Shown here: piece by piece, positions 1 through 6,684 of the stretch
Layout of the letters: every line of letters starts with the position of its first letter
How positions within the stretch are numbered: the first letter of the stretch is position 1
DNA from: an uncultured Clostridia bacterium
Lineage (GTDB): Bacteria; Bacillota; Clostridia; Christensenellales; UBA1242
DNA length: 18,213 nucleotides
Direction of reading: 5' to 3'
Assembly (NCBI GenBank): GCA_944376785.1
Contig: CALWDV010000016.1
Span: 1 to 18,213, forward strand
The notes under the pieces: model-generated
What the model saw: the letters and a program-made list of their open reading frames with translations, nothing else
Told to the model about the DNA's origin: nothing
Database searches by the model: none
Position numbers and translations under genes: made by a program

Positions 1-1
1 T

Positions 2-682
2 ACAAACAAAATTTTTGAAAATTTAAATTTTGAAATTAAACCAAACACAACAGTTGCTTTTGTTGGTAAATCGGGCAGTGGAAAATCAACCATTTTAAAC
101 TTAATGTCAAAAATGTATGTTGTAGATTCTGGTGAAGTTTTAATAGATGGAATTAATATTAACGATTTTGATAAACCATCACTTCGAAAAGCAATTTCAC
201 TTGTTAATCAATTTCCTTATATTTTCGATATGACCATTAAGGAAAACCTATTACTTGCAAAAAAAGATGCGACTGACGAAGAAATTAACAAAGCAATTAA
301 AGATGCTGCATTTGACGATTTTGTTGCAACATTAAAAAATGGAATTAACACAAAGGTTGGCGAAAGTGGTGTTAAACTTTCTGGTGGACAAAAACAACGT
401 TTAGCAATAGCCAGAGCACTTTTAAGAAATTCAAGCATTATTATTTTTGATGAAAGCACAAGTTCACTTGATAACTTTGCACAAGAAAGCATTAAAAAAA
501 GTATTGATAATTTAAAAGGAAAAAGCACCATTGTTATTGTTGCACACAGGCTTTCAACCATTAAAAATGTTGACACAATTTTCTTTTTAGATGAAGGGAA
601 AATTATTGACCAAGGTTCATTTGAAGAATTGTTTAATAAAAATGAAAAATTTAAAAATATGTTCCTTGCAGAAAATATTTAA
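2..682 (+). CDS. ABC exporter, ATP-binding domain (5' truncated by window edge)
   Basis: This is the C-terminal nucleotide-binding domain of an ABC transporter; 226 codons are visible and the reading frame is open back to base 2, so the gene starts outside the window. Visible motifs, numbered from the first codon: Walker A GKSGSGKST at about 22-30, Q-loop Gln in VNQFP near 70, signature LSGGQKQR near 127-134, Walker B IIIFDE near 146-151, D-loop SSLD, and switch His in VAHRLST near 183. The full LSGGQ-KQRLAIARA block and the short tail ending soon after GKIIDQGSFEEL are typical of exporters in which a six-helix membrane domain is fused in front of the ATPase (MsbA/LmrA-like). The membrane part is not visible, so the substrate cannot be named. 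A first in-frame ATG at 104 lies after Walker A and is not a credible start. Confidence 0.93.
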   Translation, partial: TNKIFENLNFEIKPNTTVAFVGKSGSGKSTILNLMSKMYVVDSGEVLIDGININDFDKPSLRKAISLVNQFPYIFDMTIKENLLLAKKDATDEEINKAIKDAAFDDFVATLKNGINTKVGESGVKLSGGQKQRLAIARALLRNSSIIIFDESTSSLDNFAQESIKKSIDNLKGKSTIVIVAHRLSTIKNVDTIFFLDEGKIIDQGSFEELFNKNEKFKNMFLAENI

Positions 683-687
683 TGAAA

Positions 688-703
688 TTTTAACTACTAT
701 GCA
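688..703 (+). repeat. Short repeated motif TTTTAACTACTATGCA, copy 1
   Basis: This 16-base sequence lies 5 bases after the ABC transporter stop codon. An exact second copy lies just after grpE (6611-6626), and a 14-base version with one mismatch spans the rsmE stop and mtaB start (10544-10557). An A-rich stretch follows each copy. The function is unknown. Confidence 0.5.
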
Positions 704-710
704 AACATAA

Positions 711-737
711 AAAAAGTCCAATATTTTGGACTTTTTT
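711..737. terminator. Bidirectional intrinsic terminator between convergent genes
   Basis: AAAAAGTCCAA (711-721) pairs perfectly with TTGGACTTTTT (726-736) across a TATT loop. A T-run follows on the plus strand and the A-run gives a T-run on the minus strand, so the hairpin can end both the ABC transporter transcript and the convergent 744-1469 gene. Confidence 0.88.
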
Positions 738-743
738 GTGTTT

Positions 744-1469
744 TTAAATTTCAGGAATAAATCCGTCACAAATAACATTGTCGCAGTATTTAACAACGTT
801 TAAATAACTGTTTTCATTTGAAACGTTATAGGCAATAATTGGTAAAACACTGAATTTATTAACATATTTGTTTGGTAAAGCATCATAATCGTAAACAATA
901 AAATCTGGTTCGCACATTTTATTAAATTTTAATTTTGTTAATTTTTTTGTTTTAATGCTTCCAAAATATTTGTCATTAAATTTTCCGCTTTTAATTCCAC
1001 GTAAAACATCACTTGCATTGTTTTTAAACCATTCTAAAACATATGGGTTAGTTGACATAACAGCAAATTCGCCATTGTATTCTTTTAAATGTTTATAAAC
1101 ATTACTTTCTGTTTTGCCAACAACACCATCATTAATAATGTTAATTAAAATTGGAACTTGCCCGTTAATATAGTTTAATGCATCTTCAAAAGAAAGCACA
1201 TTATATTTTGTGTTTTTAATTTTTAAATCTTTAACATCAGCATAATTTAAAGTTTGAACGTAGCCCGTGCCATTTGTTAGTTTTGAAATGTTTTTATATG
1301 AAAAACAAACCAAGTTTTCATCATCTAAACTTTGAACACAAATCATTATTGGTGCTTTAATTTTAATTGAATTGGCGTAAGAGCCAATTGTGTTTTCTGG
1401 TTCATTTTCAGTAACTAAACCATATCTTGTTATTGCATTATTAACAAGCCAACTTTCAAATATATCCAT
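744..1469 (-). CDS. Glycerophosphodiester phosphodiesterase-fold protein, catalytic residues lost
   Basis: The 241-residue protein has no signal peptide or membrane segment. It resembles the small cytoplasmic GDPD family of Firmicutes along its whole length: PENT near 24-27, a TNGTG segment after the first strands, VPILIN near 105-110, GEFAVMSTNPYVLEWF near 133-148, RG near 157-158, and a C-terminal PDFIVYDYDALPNK plus YCDNVICDGFIPEI. Active members carry HRG, an E-x-D metal pair, HD and E-x-K. Here those positions read R15-Y16-G, M42-x-C44, S57-Y58 and N110-x-I112, so hydrolysis of glycerophosphodiesters is unlikely. The start ATG has AAGG seven bases upstream, and a good promoter lies at 1500-1528. 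It could be a lipid or phosphodiester binder, or a decaying paralogue, although the frame is intact. The family match is by memory of consensus motifs, not by a search. Confidence 0.8.
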   Translation of the reverse strand: MDIFESWLVNNAITRYGLVTENEPENTIGSYANSIKIKAPIMICVQSLDDENLVCFSYKNISKLTNGTGYVQTLNYADVKDLKIKNTKYNVLSFEDALNYINGQVPILINIINDGVVGKTESNVYKHLKEYNGEFAVMSTNPYVLEWFKNNASDVLRGIKSGKFNDKYFGSIKTKKLTKLKFNKMCEPDFIVYDYDALPNKYVNKFSVLPIIAYNVSNENSYLNVVKYCDNVICDGFIPEI

Positions 1470-1499
1470 AATAATACCTTATTTAATCTAGATAAACAT

Positions 1500-1528
1500 A
1501 TTTTAACAAATTTATTTAACTTAATCAA
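1500..1528 (-). promoter_or_regulatory. Sigma-A promoter for the GDPD-like gene
   Basis: Read on the minus strand: -35 TTGATT (1528-1523), 17-base spacer, -10 TAAAAT (1505-1500) with TG one base upstream (extended -10). Transcription should begin near 1493, about 24 bases before the start codon. Confidence 0.72.
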
Positions 1529-1584
1529 ACTGATTAACTAATTTTAGTAATTTTACTTAAATTTTATCAATTACTATGTGCTTT

Positions 1585-1613
1585 TTGACAATAATTAAAG
1601 TGGTTTGTTTAAT
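1585..1613 (+). promoter_or_regulatory. Upstream sigma-A promoter (distal lepA promoter)
   Basis: A perfect TTGACA -35 (1585-1590), 17-base spacer and TTTAAT -10 (1608-1613). Transcription would begin near 1620 and give lepA a leader of about 115 bases. It is separate from the nearer promoter at 1651-1678. Confidence 0.55.
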
Positions 1614-1650
1614 ATTTAATAATATAAATTAAATAATTTAATATAAAATT

Positions 1651-1678
1651 TTGAAAATTTTTTTAATTTTGTTATACT
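1651..1678 (+). promoter_or_regulatory. Proximal lepA promoter with extended -10
   Basis: TTGAAA (1651-1656), 16-base spacer, TATACT (1673-1678) with TG at 1670-1671, an extended -10. Start of transcription is expected near 1685, about 50 bases before lepA. The -10 region TGTTATACTAATAA closely matches the one in front of rpoZ. Confidence 0.68.
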
Positions 1679-1734
1679 AATAATTGTATTAAATAACTTA
1701 TATTTTTAGTACAAATACTTTTTTGGAGTTTATT

Positions 1735-3534
1735 TTGCAAGATAGATTAAAACATATTAGAAACTTTTGTATTGTTGCTCACATTGACCACGGCAAAAGT
1801 ACATTAGCAGATAGATTAATAGAATACACAGGCACTCTTTCAAAACGTGAATTAAGTGACCAAGTTTTAGATTCAATGGACATTGAACGTGAACATGGAA
1901 TAACAATTAAGTTAACACCAACTAAAATGAACTATGTTTGTAATGGTGAAAATTATGAACTTAACTTAATTGACACTCCGGGTCATGTGGATTTTACCTA
2001 TGAAGTTTCTCGTTCTCTTGCAGCTTGTGAAGGAGCAATTTTAATTGTTGATGCTTCGCAAGGTGTTGAGGCACAAACACTTGCTAATGCATATTTAGCA
2101 ATAGATAATAATTTAGAAATTTTACCTGTTATTAATAAAATAGACCTTCCTAGTGCCGATGTTGAAACTGCAAGAAAAGAAATTGAAGAAATAATTGGAT
2201 TAGATGCCGAAAATGCACCTGCCGTTAGTGCAAAAGAAGGAACAAACATAAAGCAGGTTTTAGACCAAATAATTGAGCAAATTCCTGCACCACAAGGAGA
2301 TGAAAATGCAACTTTAAGAGCATTAATTTTTGATAGCTATTATGATAACTTTAAAGGTGCAGTTTGTTTAGTTAGAATTTTTGACGGACAAGTTAAAGCT
2401 GGTGATAAAATTAAATTTTACATCACAGGAAAAGAATATGATGTAACCGAAGTTGGTGAATTTTCACCAAAACCAGTTCCACAAAAAGAACTAAAAGCAG
2501 GTGATGTTGGTTATATTTGTGCAAGTATTAAAAATGTTGCAGAAACAAAAGTTGGCGACACAATAACTAGTGCCATAAATCCAACATTAAATCCACTTCC
2601 GGGATATAAAGAAGTTAAACCAGTTGTTTTTAGTGGAGTTTTTTGTGTTGATGGTGCCGATTATGATTCATTAAAAGATGCATTGGAAAAATTAAAATTA
2701 AACGATGCGTCACTTGAATATGAACCCGAAGTTAGCCAAGCACTAGGTTTTGGTTTTAGATGTGGCTTTTTAGGGCTTCTTCATATGGAAATAATTCAAG
2801 AACGATTAGAGCGTGAATTTGATTTGGACTTAATAACAACTGCACCATCTGTTTGTTATAAGGTTCACACAACACAAGGTGAAACAATTTTAGTAAGCAA
2901 TCCTGCCGACCTTCCAAAACCACAAGAAATTGAGTTTATGGAAGAACCAATGACACGTGTTAACATTTTTACACCACCACAATATGTTGGAAACCTAATG
3001 GAACTTGCACAAGAAAAACGTGGTGAACACAAAGATTTGCAATATTTAGATAAAAATCGTTGTCAGTTGGTTTATGACATTCCATTAAACGAAATTATTT
3101 ATGACTTTTTTGACAAACTTAAATCTTGTTCGCGTGGTTATGCAAGTTTAGATTATGAACTATTGGGATATAAAGTTAGTGATTTAGTTAAAGTTGATAT
3201 ATTGTTAAATGGTGAAATTTGTGATGCACTTTCAATGATTGTTCACAAAGAACGTGCATATTACAAGGGAAGAAGTATGGTGGAAAAACTAAAAGATGTA
3301 ATTCCTCGTCAACTTTTTGAAATACCAATTCAAGCAGCCATTGGAAGCAAAGTTATTGCACGTGAAACTGTTAAGGCGTTAAGAAAAGATGTTTTGGCAA
3401 AATGTTATGGTGGCGACATAAGCAGAAAACGTAAGTTATTAGAAAAACAAAAGAAAGGTAAAAAGAGAATGCGCAAGGTTGGTTCTGTTGAAATTCCATC
3501 AGAAGCATTTATGAGCATTTTAAAAATTGATTAA
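1735..3534 (+). CDS. lepA: Elongation factor 4 (back-translocating GTPase LepA)
   Basis: LepA/EF4 is a ribosome-bound translational GTPase, linked to back-translocation and 30S subunit maturation. The 599-residue protein is full length. Visible motifs, numbered from the TTG start: G1 AHIDHGKST at 15-23, switch I REHGITIK near 52-59, G3 DTPGH at 80-84, G4 NKID at 134-137, the EF-G-like domains with GFRCGFLGLLHMEI, and the LepA-specific C-terminal tail ending in GSVEIPSEAFMSILKID. I choose TTG 1735 because GGAG at 1725-1728 sits six bases before it and the protein then begins a few residues ahead of IRNF as in relatives. An in-frame TTG at 1723 overlaps that Shine-Dalgarno site and is less likely. 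The stop shares its last base with the hemW start (TAATG), so the two genes are probably translationally coupled. Confidence 0.97.
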   Translation: MQDRLKHIRNFCIVAHIDHGKSTLADRLIEYTGTLSKRELSDQVLDSMDIEREHGITIKLTPTKMNYVCNGENYELNLIDTPGHVDFTYEVSRSLAACEGAILIVDASQGVEAQTLANAYLAIDNNLEILPVINKIDLPSADVETARKEIEEIIGLDAENAPAVSAKEGTNIKQVLDQIIEQIPAPQGDENATLRALIFDSYYDNFKGAVCLVRIFDGQVKAGDKIKFYITGKEYDVTEVGEFSPKPVPQKELKAGDVGYICASIKNVAETKVGDTITSAINPTLNPLPGYKEVKPVVFSGVFCVDGADYDSLKDALEKLKLNDASLEYEPEVSQALGFGFRCGFLGLLHMEIIQERLEREFDLDLITTAPSVCYKVHTTQGETILVSNPADLPKPQEIEFMEEPMTRVNIFTPPQYVGNLMELAQEKRGEHKDLQYLDKNRCQLVYDIPLNEIIYDFFDKLKSCSRGYASLDYELLGYKVSDLVKVDILLNGEICDALSMIVHKERAYYKGRSMVEKLKDVIPRQLFEIPIQAAIGSKVIARETVKALRKDVLAKCYGGDISRKRKLLEKQKKGKKRMRKVGSVEIPSEAFMSILKID

Positions 3535-4661
3535 TGAAAATTGGTGTTTATGTTCACATTCCTTTTTGTGTTAGTAAATGCAGTTATTGCAATTTTTACT
3601 CGGAAGTTAAACCAAATTTAATTAACGATTATGTGTTATGCTTGGTTAAAGAAATTAAACGTGAATGTGATAAATATAAAAATTATAAAGTAAATTCAAT
3701 ATTTATTGGTGGCGGAACTCCAAGTATTTTACCTTCTGGTTGTGTTAGTTTAATAATAAACACAATAAAACAAAATTTTTGTGTTTTACCAGATTGTGAA
3801 ATAACCATTGAAGCAAACCCAAATTCAATTAATTACACAAATGCAAACGAGTGGTTTAATTGTGGTGTTAACAGAGTTTCAGTGGGTGTTCAAACAACAA
3901 GCAACAGGTTGTTAAAATTAATTGGCAGGGCACACACATTTAAAGATTTTTTATTGGCAATTAACAATTTAAAAAAAGTTGGATTTAAAAATATTAATGC
4001 CGATTTAATGATTGGTTTGCCACGCCAAAAACAAGGTGATGTTAAAAATGCTTTAAAATATTGTTTTAGTTTGGGGTTAACTCATATTAGTGCTTATACA
4101 TTAATTCTTGAAGAAAACACACCACTATTCAATAAAGTTAAAAATGGTGAATTAAAACTTCCAAAAGAAGAAAAAGTTTTGGGAATGTTTAACTATTTGT
4201 TAAAACAAACTAAATTAAAAGGTTTTAATCGTTATGAAGTTTCCAATTTTGCAAAACCTGGTTTTGAATGTAAACACAATGAAAATTGTTGGAATATGGT
4301 TGAATATGTTGGGTTTGGCTGTTCTGCTCATAGCTTTGTTAAAAATTTCCGATTTGGCAACATTAGTAACATTGAAAATTACATTAAGCAAATTAACAAT
4401 AATTTAAGCGTGTTAGAGTTTAAAGATGAACTAACCAAAGAAGAACTAATTGAAGAAACAATAATGTTAAATTTGCGAACAATTAAAGGTATTAATTTAG
4501 AAAATTTAAAACAACAATTTAATTATGATTTGTTAAAAGTTAAAACCAATGAAATTAATGAACTTTTATCTTATGGATTAATTAGCATTAACAACAATTA
4601 TTTAAGTGCAACAAATGAAGGGTTTTATGTTTTAAATCAAATAATATTAAAATTAGTTTAA
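3534..4661 (+). CDS. hemW: Radical SAM heme chaperone HemW
   Basis: The 375-residue protein belongs to the HemN/HemW radical SAM family, once annotated as oxygen-independent coproporphyrinogen III oxidase. The iron-sulfur cluster motif is C12-x3-C16-x2-C19 (HIPFCVSKCSYCNF). After it come the SAM-binding GGGTPS, RVSVGVQT, DLMIGLP, AYTLILEENTP and the family block FGCSAHSF. A C-terminal HemN_C-type winged-helix region follows from about residue 300. The fourth position after the cluster motif is Phe, as in HemW, where true HemN has another Cys; HemW is a heme-binding chaperone rather than an oxidase. The position directly after lepA and before hrcA is the usual Bacillus-type order. No Shine-Dalgarno site is evident, as expected for a start coupled to lepA termination. 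Confidence 0.93.
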   Translation: MKIGVYVHIPFCVSKCSYCNFYSEVKPNLINDYVLCLVKEIKRECDKYKNYKVNSIFIGGGTPSILPSGCVSLIINTIKQNFCVLPDCEITIEANPNSINYTNANEWFNCGVNRVSVGVQTTSNRLLKLIGRAHTFKDFLLAINNLKKVGFKNINADLMIGLPRQKQGDVKNALKYCFSLGLTHISAYTLILEENTPLFNKVKNGELKLPKEEKVLGMFNYLLKQTKLKGFNRYEVSNFAKPGFECKHNENCWNMVEYVGFGCSAHSFVKNFRFGNISNIENYIKQINNNLSVLEFKDELTKEELIEETIMLNLRTIKGINLENLKQQFNYDLLKVKTNEINELLSYGLISINNNYLSATNEGFYVLNQIILKLV

Positions 4662-4692
4662 AAGTGATATCTTAATTCGATATCACTTTTTT
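4660..4692 (+). terminator. Intrinsic terminator of lepA-hemW
   Basis: AAAAGTGATATC (4660-4671) pairs with GATATCACTTTT (4679-4690) over a seven-base loop and runs into a T-tract. It separates lepA-hemW from the heat-shock operon. Confidence 0.9.
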
Positions 4693-4809
4693 ATATGTTT
4701 ATTTTTTATTAATATAATTATTATAAGAAAAAATAATCAATATTTTATAAAATTCATATTAAATATTTATTTAATTATAAACATAAAAAAATTATTTAAG
4801 ATTTACGTT

Positions 4810-4840
4810 AAAAAAAATTTTAAAAAATTTTAAAAAAATT
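4810..4840 (+). promoter_or_regulatory. Phased A-tracts upstream of the heat-shock promoter
   Basis: Three A-tracts of 8, 6 and 7 bases (from 4810, 4822 and 4832), the first two each followed by four T and the third by two, recur at 10-12 base intervals. Such A-then-T blocks in phase with the helix bend DNA. The downstream tract falls where an UP element would contact RNA polymerase alpha subunits, relative to the -35 at 4853. The rest of 4693-4809 is almost pure A/T and holds no gene that I can see. Confidence 0.5.
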
Positions 4841-4852
4841 AACATAATTTCA

Positions 4853-4881
4853 TTGACCTTCGTATAAAATAAGAGTAGAAT
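4853..4881 (+). promoter_or_regulatory. Sigma-A promoter of hrcA-grpE-dnaK-dnaJ
   Basis: TTGACC (4853-4858), 17-base spacer, TAGAAT (4876-4881). The predicted transcription start, near 4888, falls inside the CIRCE operator, the usual arrangement for HrcA repression. Confidence 0.87.
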
Positions 4882-4885
4882 ACAA

Positions 4886-4912
4886 TTAGCACTTGAAAGG
4901 TAAGAGTGCTAA
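4886..4912 (+). promoter_or_regulatory. CIRCE operator (HrcA binding site)
   Basis: Left arm TTAGCACTT (4886-4894), nine-base spacer, right arm GAGTGCTAA (4904-4912). The only departure from the TTAGCACTC-N9-GAGTGCTAA consensus is the last base of the left arm. HrcA bound here should block the promoter just upstream, and heat titrates HrcA by occupying the GroEL chaperonin. I saw no second CIRCE in the window. Confidence 0.96.
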
Positions 4913-4949
4913 CAGTTAAAATTTTAGATTGCTAAAATAAGGTTAAAAA

Positions 4950-5996
4950 ATGAAAGAAGATTTAAAAATTTCAGAACGTAAACACGAACTTTTAATAAGT
5001 GCTGTGGAAAGCTACATTGAAAATGCAAGTCCAATAACTAGTGAAAAAGTTCATCAAACATTGTTTAAAAATTTAAGCAGTGCAACACTTAGAAACGAAC
5101 TTAGCACACTAGAAGAAATGGGATATTTAAAGCAGCTTCACACAAGCAGTGGAAGAATTCCAACCACAAAAGCTTATAGATATTACGTTAATAACATAAT
5201 AAAAAACAATAAACTTGATGCAAAAGTTATTAATGAAATTAAAGACAAGTTTGTTATGCGTTCTGCTTTTTTAAGTGACATATTAACCGACATTGCAAAA
5301 AGTATTAATCAAATAACAAATTTTCCAACATACGTTAGAATTAAAAGTATTGATGATTTAACTGTTCAAGGCATAAACATAATTCCGTTAATAACAGGTC
5401 AAGGATTATTATTATTTCAAACCAATGCAGGAATAATTAACAACACAATTAATTTAAGCCCTGATGTAACAGAAGATGTTTGCAAAGATGCTTCAAAATA
5501 TTTAACAACAAATCTTTATAATAAAAAAGTTTCCGATATTATTGAAAACATTGATTATTACAACGAGATGTTTAAAAAACAAATTAAGTTTTATCAAGAA
5601 TTATTTATTGCTGTAACTGGTATTTTGAAACAATTTGCAGAAGAACGTGCATCAAAACTAATTCATTCAAACACAACAAAACTTCTTAATGAGCCAGAGT
5701 ATAAAGACATTAATGAAGCAAAAAAGTTTTTAAAACTTATCGAAAATGAAAAAGAGATTAAAGATATTATTGAAAACATTGATGATAATTCTTCAAATGA
5801 TGTTGTGTTTACCATTGGCGAAGAAAACTTGAATGAAAAATATGCCGATTATTCCATTATTAACACAAACTATCACATTGGAAATGGTGTTGTTGCATCT
5901 GTTAGTGTGTTAGGACCCGAAAGAATGGATTATGCAAAAATTGCTTCTGCATTAAAATATATTTCAGACGAATTAAGTAAATATAATAAGGAGTAA
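4950..5996 (+). CDS. hrcA: Heat-inducible transcription repressor HrcA
   Basis: HrcA is the dimeric repressor that binds CIRCE, here present 37 bases upstream of its own start. The 348-residue protein is full length. The N-terminal winged helix spans about residues 5-85, with the recognition helix in SSATLRNELSTLEEMGYL (43-60) and the family block SSGRIPTTKAYRYY (66-79). The C-terminal GAF-like region ends with HIGNGVVASVSVLGPERMDYAKI, a family signature. The start ATG has AAGG seven bases upstream. It is the first gene of its operon, so repression is autogenous. The AAGGAG that serves grpE is formed by the last sense codons of hrcA, which links translation of the two. Confidence 0.97.
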   Translation: MKEDLKISERKHELLISAVESYIENASPITSEKVHQTLFKNLSSATLRNELSTLEEMGYLKQLHTSSGRIPTTKAYRYYVNNIIKNNKLDAKVINEIKDKFVMRSAFLSDILTDIAKSINQITNFPTYVRIKSIDDLTVQGINIIPLITGQGLLLFQTNAGIINNTINLSPDVTEDVCKDASKYLTTNLYNKKVSDIIENIDYYNEMFKKQIKFYQELFIAVTGILKQFAEERASKLIHSNTTKLLNEPEYKDINEAKKFLKLIENEKEIKDIIENIDDNSSNDVVFTIGEENLNEKYADYSIINTNYHIGNGVVASVSVLGPERMDYAKIASALKYISDELSKYNKE

Positions 5997-6000
5997 ATAT

Positions 6001-6609
6001 ATGTCTAAAAAAACAAATAAAAAAAATTGTGAAAACGAAGAATTGTTAAACGAAGAAAAATGCACGTGCAATCATAATCACAAACATAAACATAAGGAGT
6101 GCAGTTGTGAAGATAAATGCCACTGCGATGATAATTGCACTTGTGGTGATGAATGTGAATGTGAAAATTGTAATTGCCAAAATAACATTGATGATGAAGC
6201 GATTGGTTATTTAGAACTTGCTCAACGAATTCAAGCAGATTTTGAAAATTATAAACGTAGAAATGCCGAAGTTGAAAAAAACAGTTTTAATAATGGAGTT
6301 TATGCTTTTGTTTCAAAACTTCTTCCTGTTATGGATAGTTTTAAACAAGCACGTAACACCATTAAAGATGAAAATGCATTAAAAGGTTTAGAATTAATTC
6401 ATAGTCAAATTGTTAAAGCGTTATCAAGTTTTGGCATTTATAAAATTGAATGTGTTGGTCAAAAATTTGACCCAAATCTTCATAATGCTGTTTTAACTGA
6501 TTGTGACGAAACAAAAGAAGACGAAATTATTTTGGAAGAATTGCAAGAAGGTTTTAAAACAGAAAATAAAGTTATTAGGCACAGCGTGGTTAAAATTAAT
6601 AAACTTTAA
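6001..6609 (+). CDS. grpE: GrpE nucleotide exchange factor with metallothionein-like Cys/His-rich N-terminus
   Basis: GrpE releases ADP from DnaK. The conserved core is present from about residue 70: QADFENYKRR (78-87), KLLPVMDSF (106-114), and the beta-wing block GQKFDPNLHNAVL (153-165) followed by EGFKTENKVIRHSVVKI. The N-terminus is unusual. Residues 10-59 hold 13 Cys and 5 His, including six C-x-C pairs (21/23, 34/36, 40/42, 46/48, 52/54, 57/59) and alternating His at 25, 27, 29 and 31. From residue 34 the pairs recur every six residues with acidic linkers. This resembles a metallothionein or metal-buffer domain and takes the place of the usual acidic disordered segment and much of the helical stalk. 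The gene lies four bases after hrcA with AAGGAG at 5988-5993. The GrpE identity is certain; metal binding is inferred. Confidence 0.96.
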   Translation: MSKKTNKKNCENEELLNEEKCTCNHNHKHKHKECSCEDKCHCDDNCTCGDECECENCNCQNNIDDEAIGYLELAQRIQADFENYKRRNAEVEKNSFNNGVYAFVSKLLPVMDSFKQARNTIKDENALKGLELIHSQIVKALSSFGIYKIECVGQKFDPNLHNAVLTDCDETKEDEIILEELQEGFKTENKVIRHSVVKINKL

Positions 6610-6610
6610 T

Positions 6611-6626
6611 TTTTAACTACTATGCA
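6611..6626 (+). repeat. Short repeated motif TTTTAACTACTATGCA, copy 2
   Basis: Exact 16-base copy of 688-703, beginning two bases after the grpE stop and lying about 60 bases before dnaK. The remainder of the grpE-dnaK gap (6627-6684) is A-rich, holds the dnaK Shine-Dalgarno site and no second CIRCE. Confidence 0.5.
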
Positions 6627-6684
6627 TATATTAAAAAAACAAATAAATAAAGGTAAAATTTTATAAAATAGGAGATATAAAATT

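Noticed and set aside
217..576. 119-codon minus-strand frame opposite the ABC transporter
   Set aside because: The plus strand encodes all ABC ATPase motifs across the same span; the minus frame is a shadow.
6001..6180. Cys-rich GrpE segment as a frameshift or assembly artefact
   Set aside because: The frame is continuous from a well-placed ATG and Shine-Dalgarno site into the GrpE core, the C-x-C spacing is regular, and codon use matches the rest, so it looks genuine.
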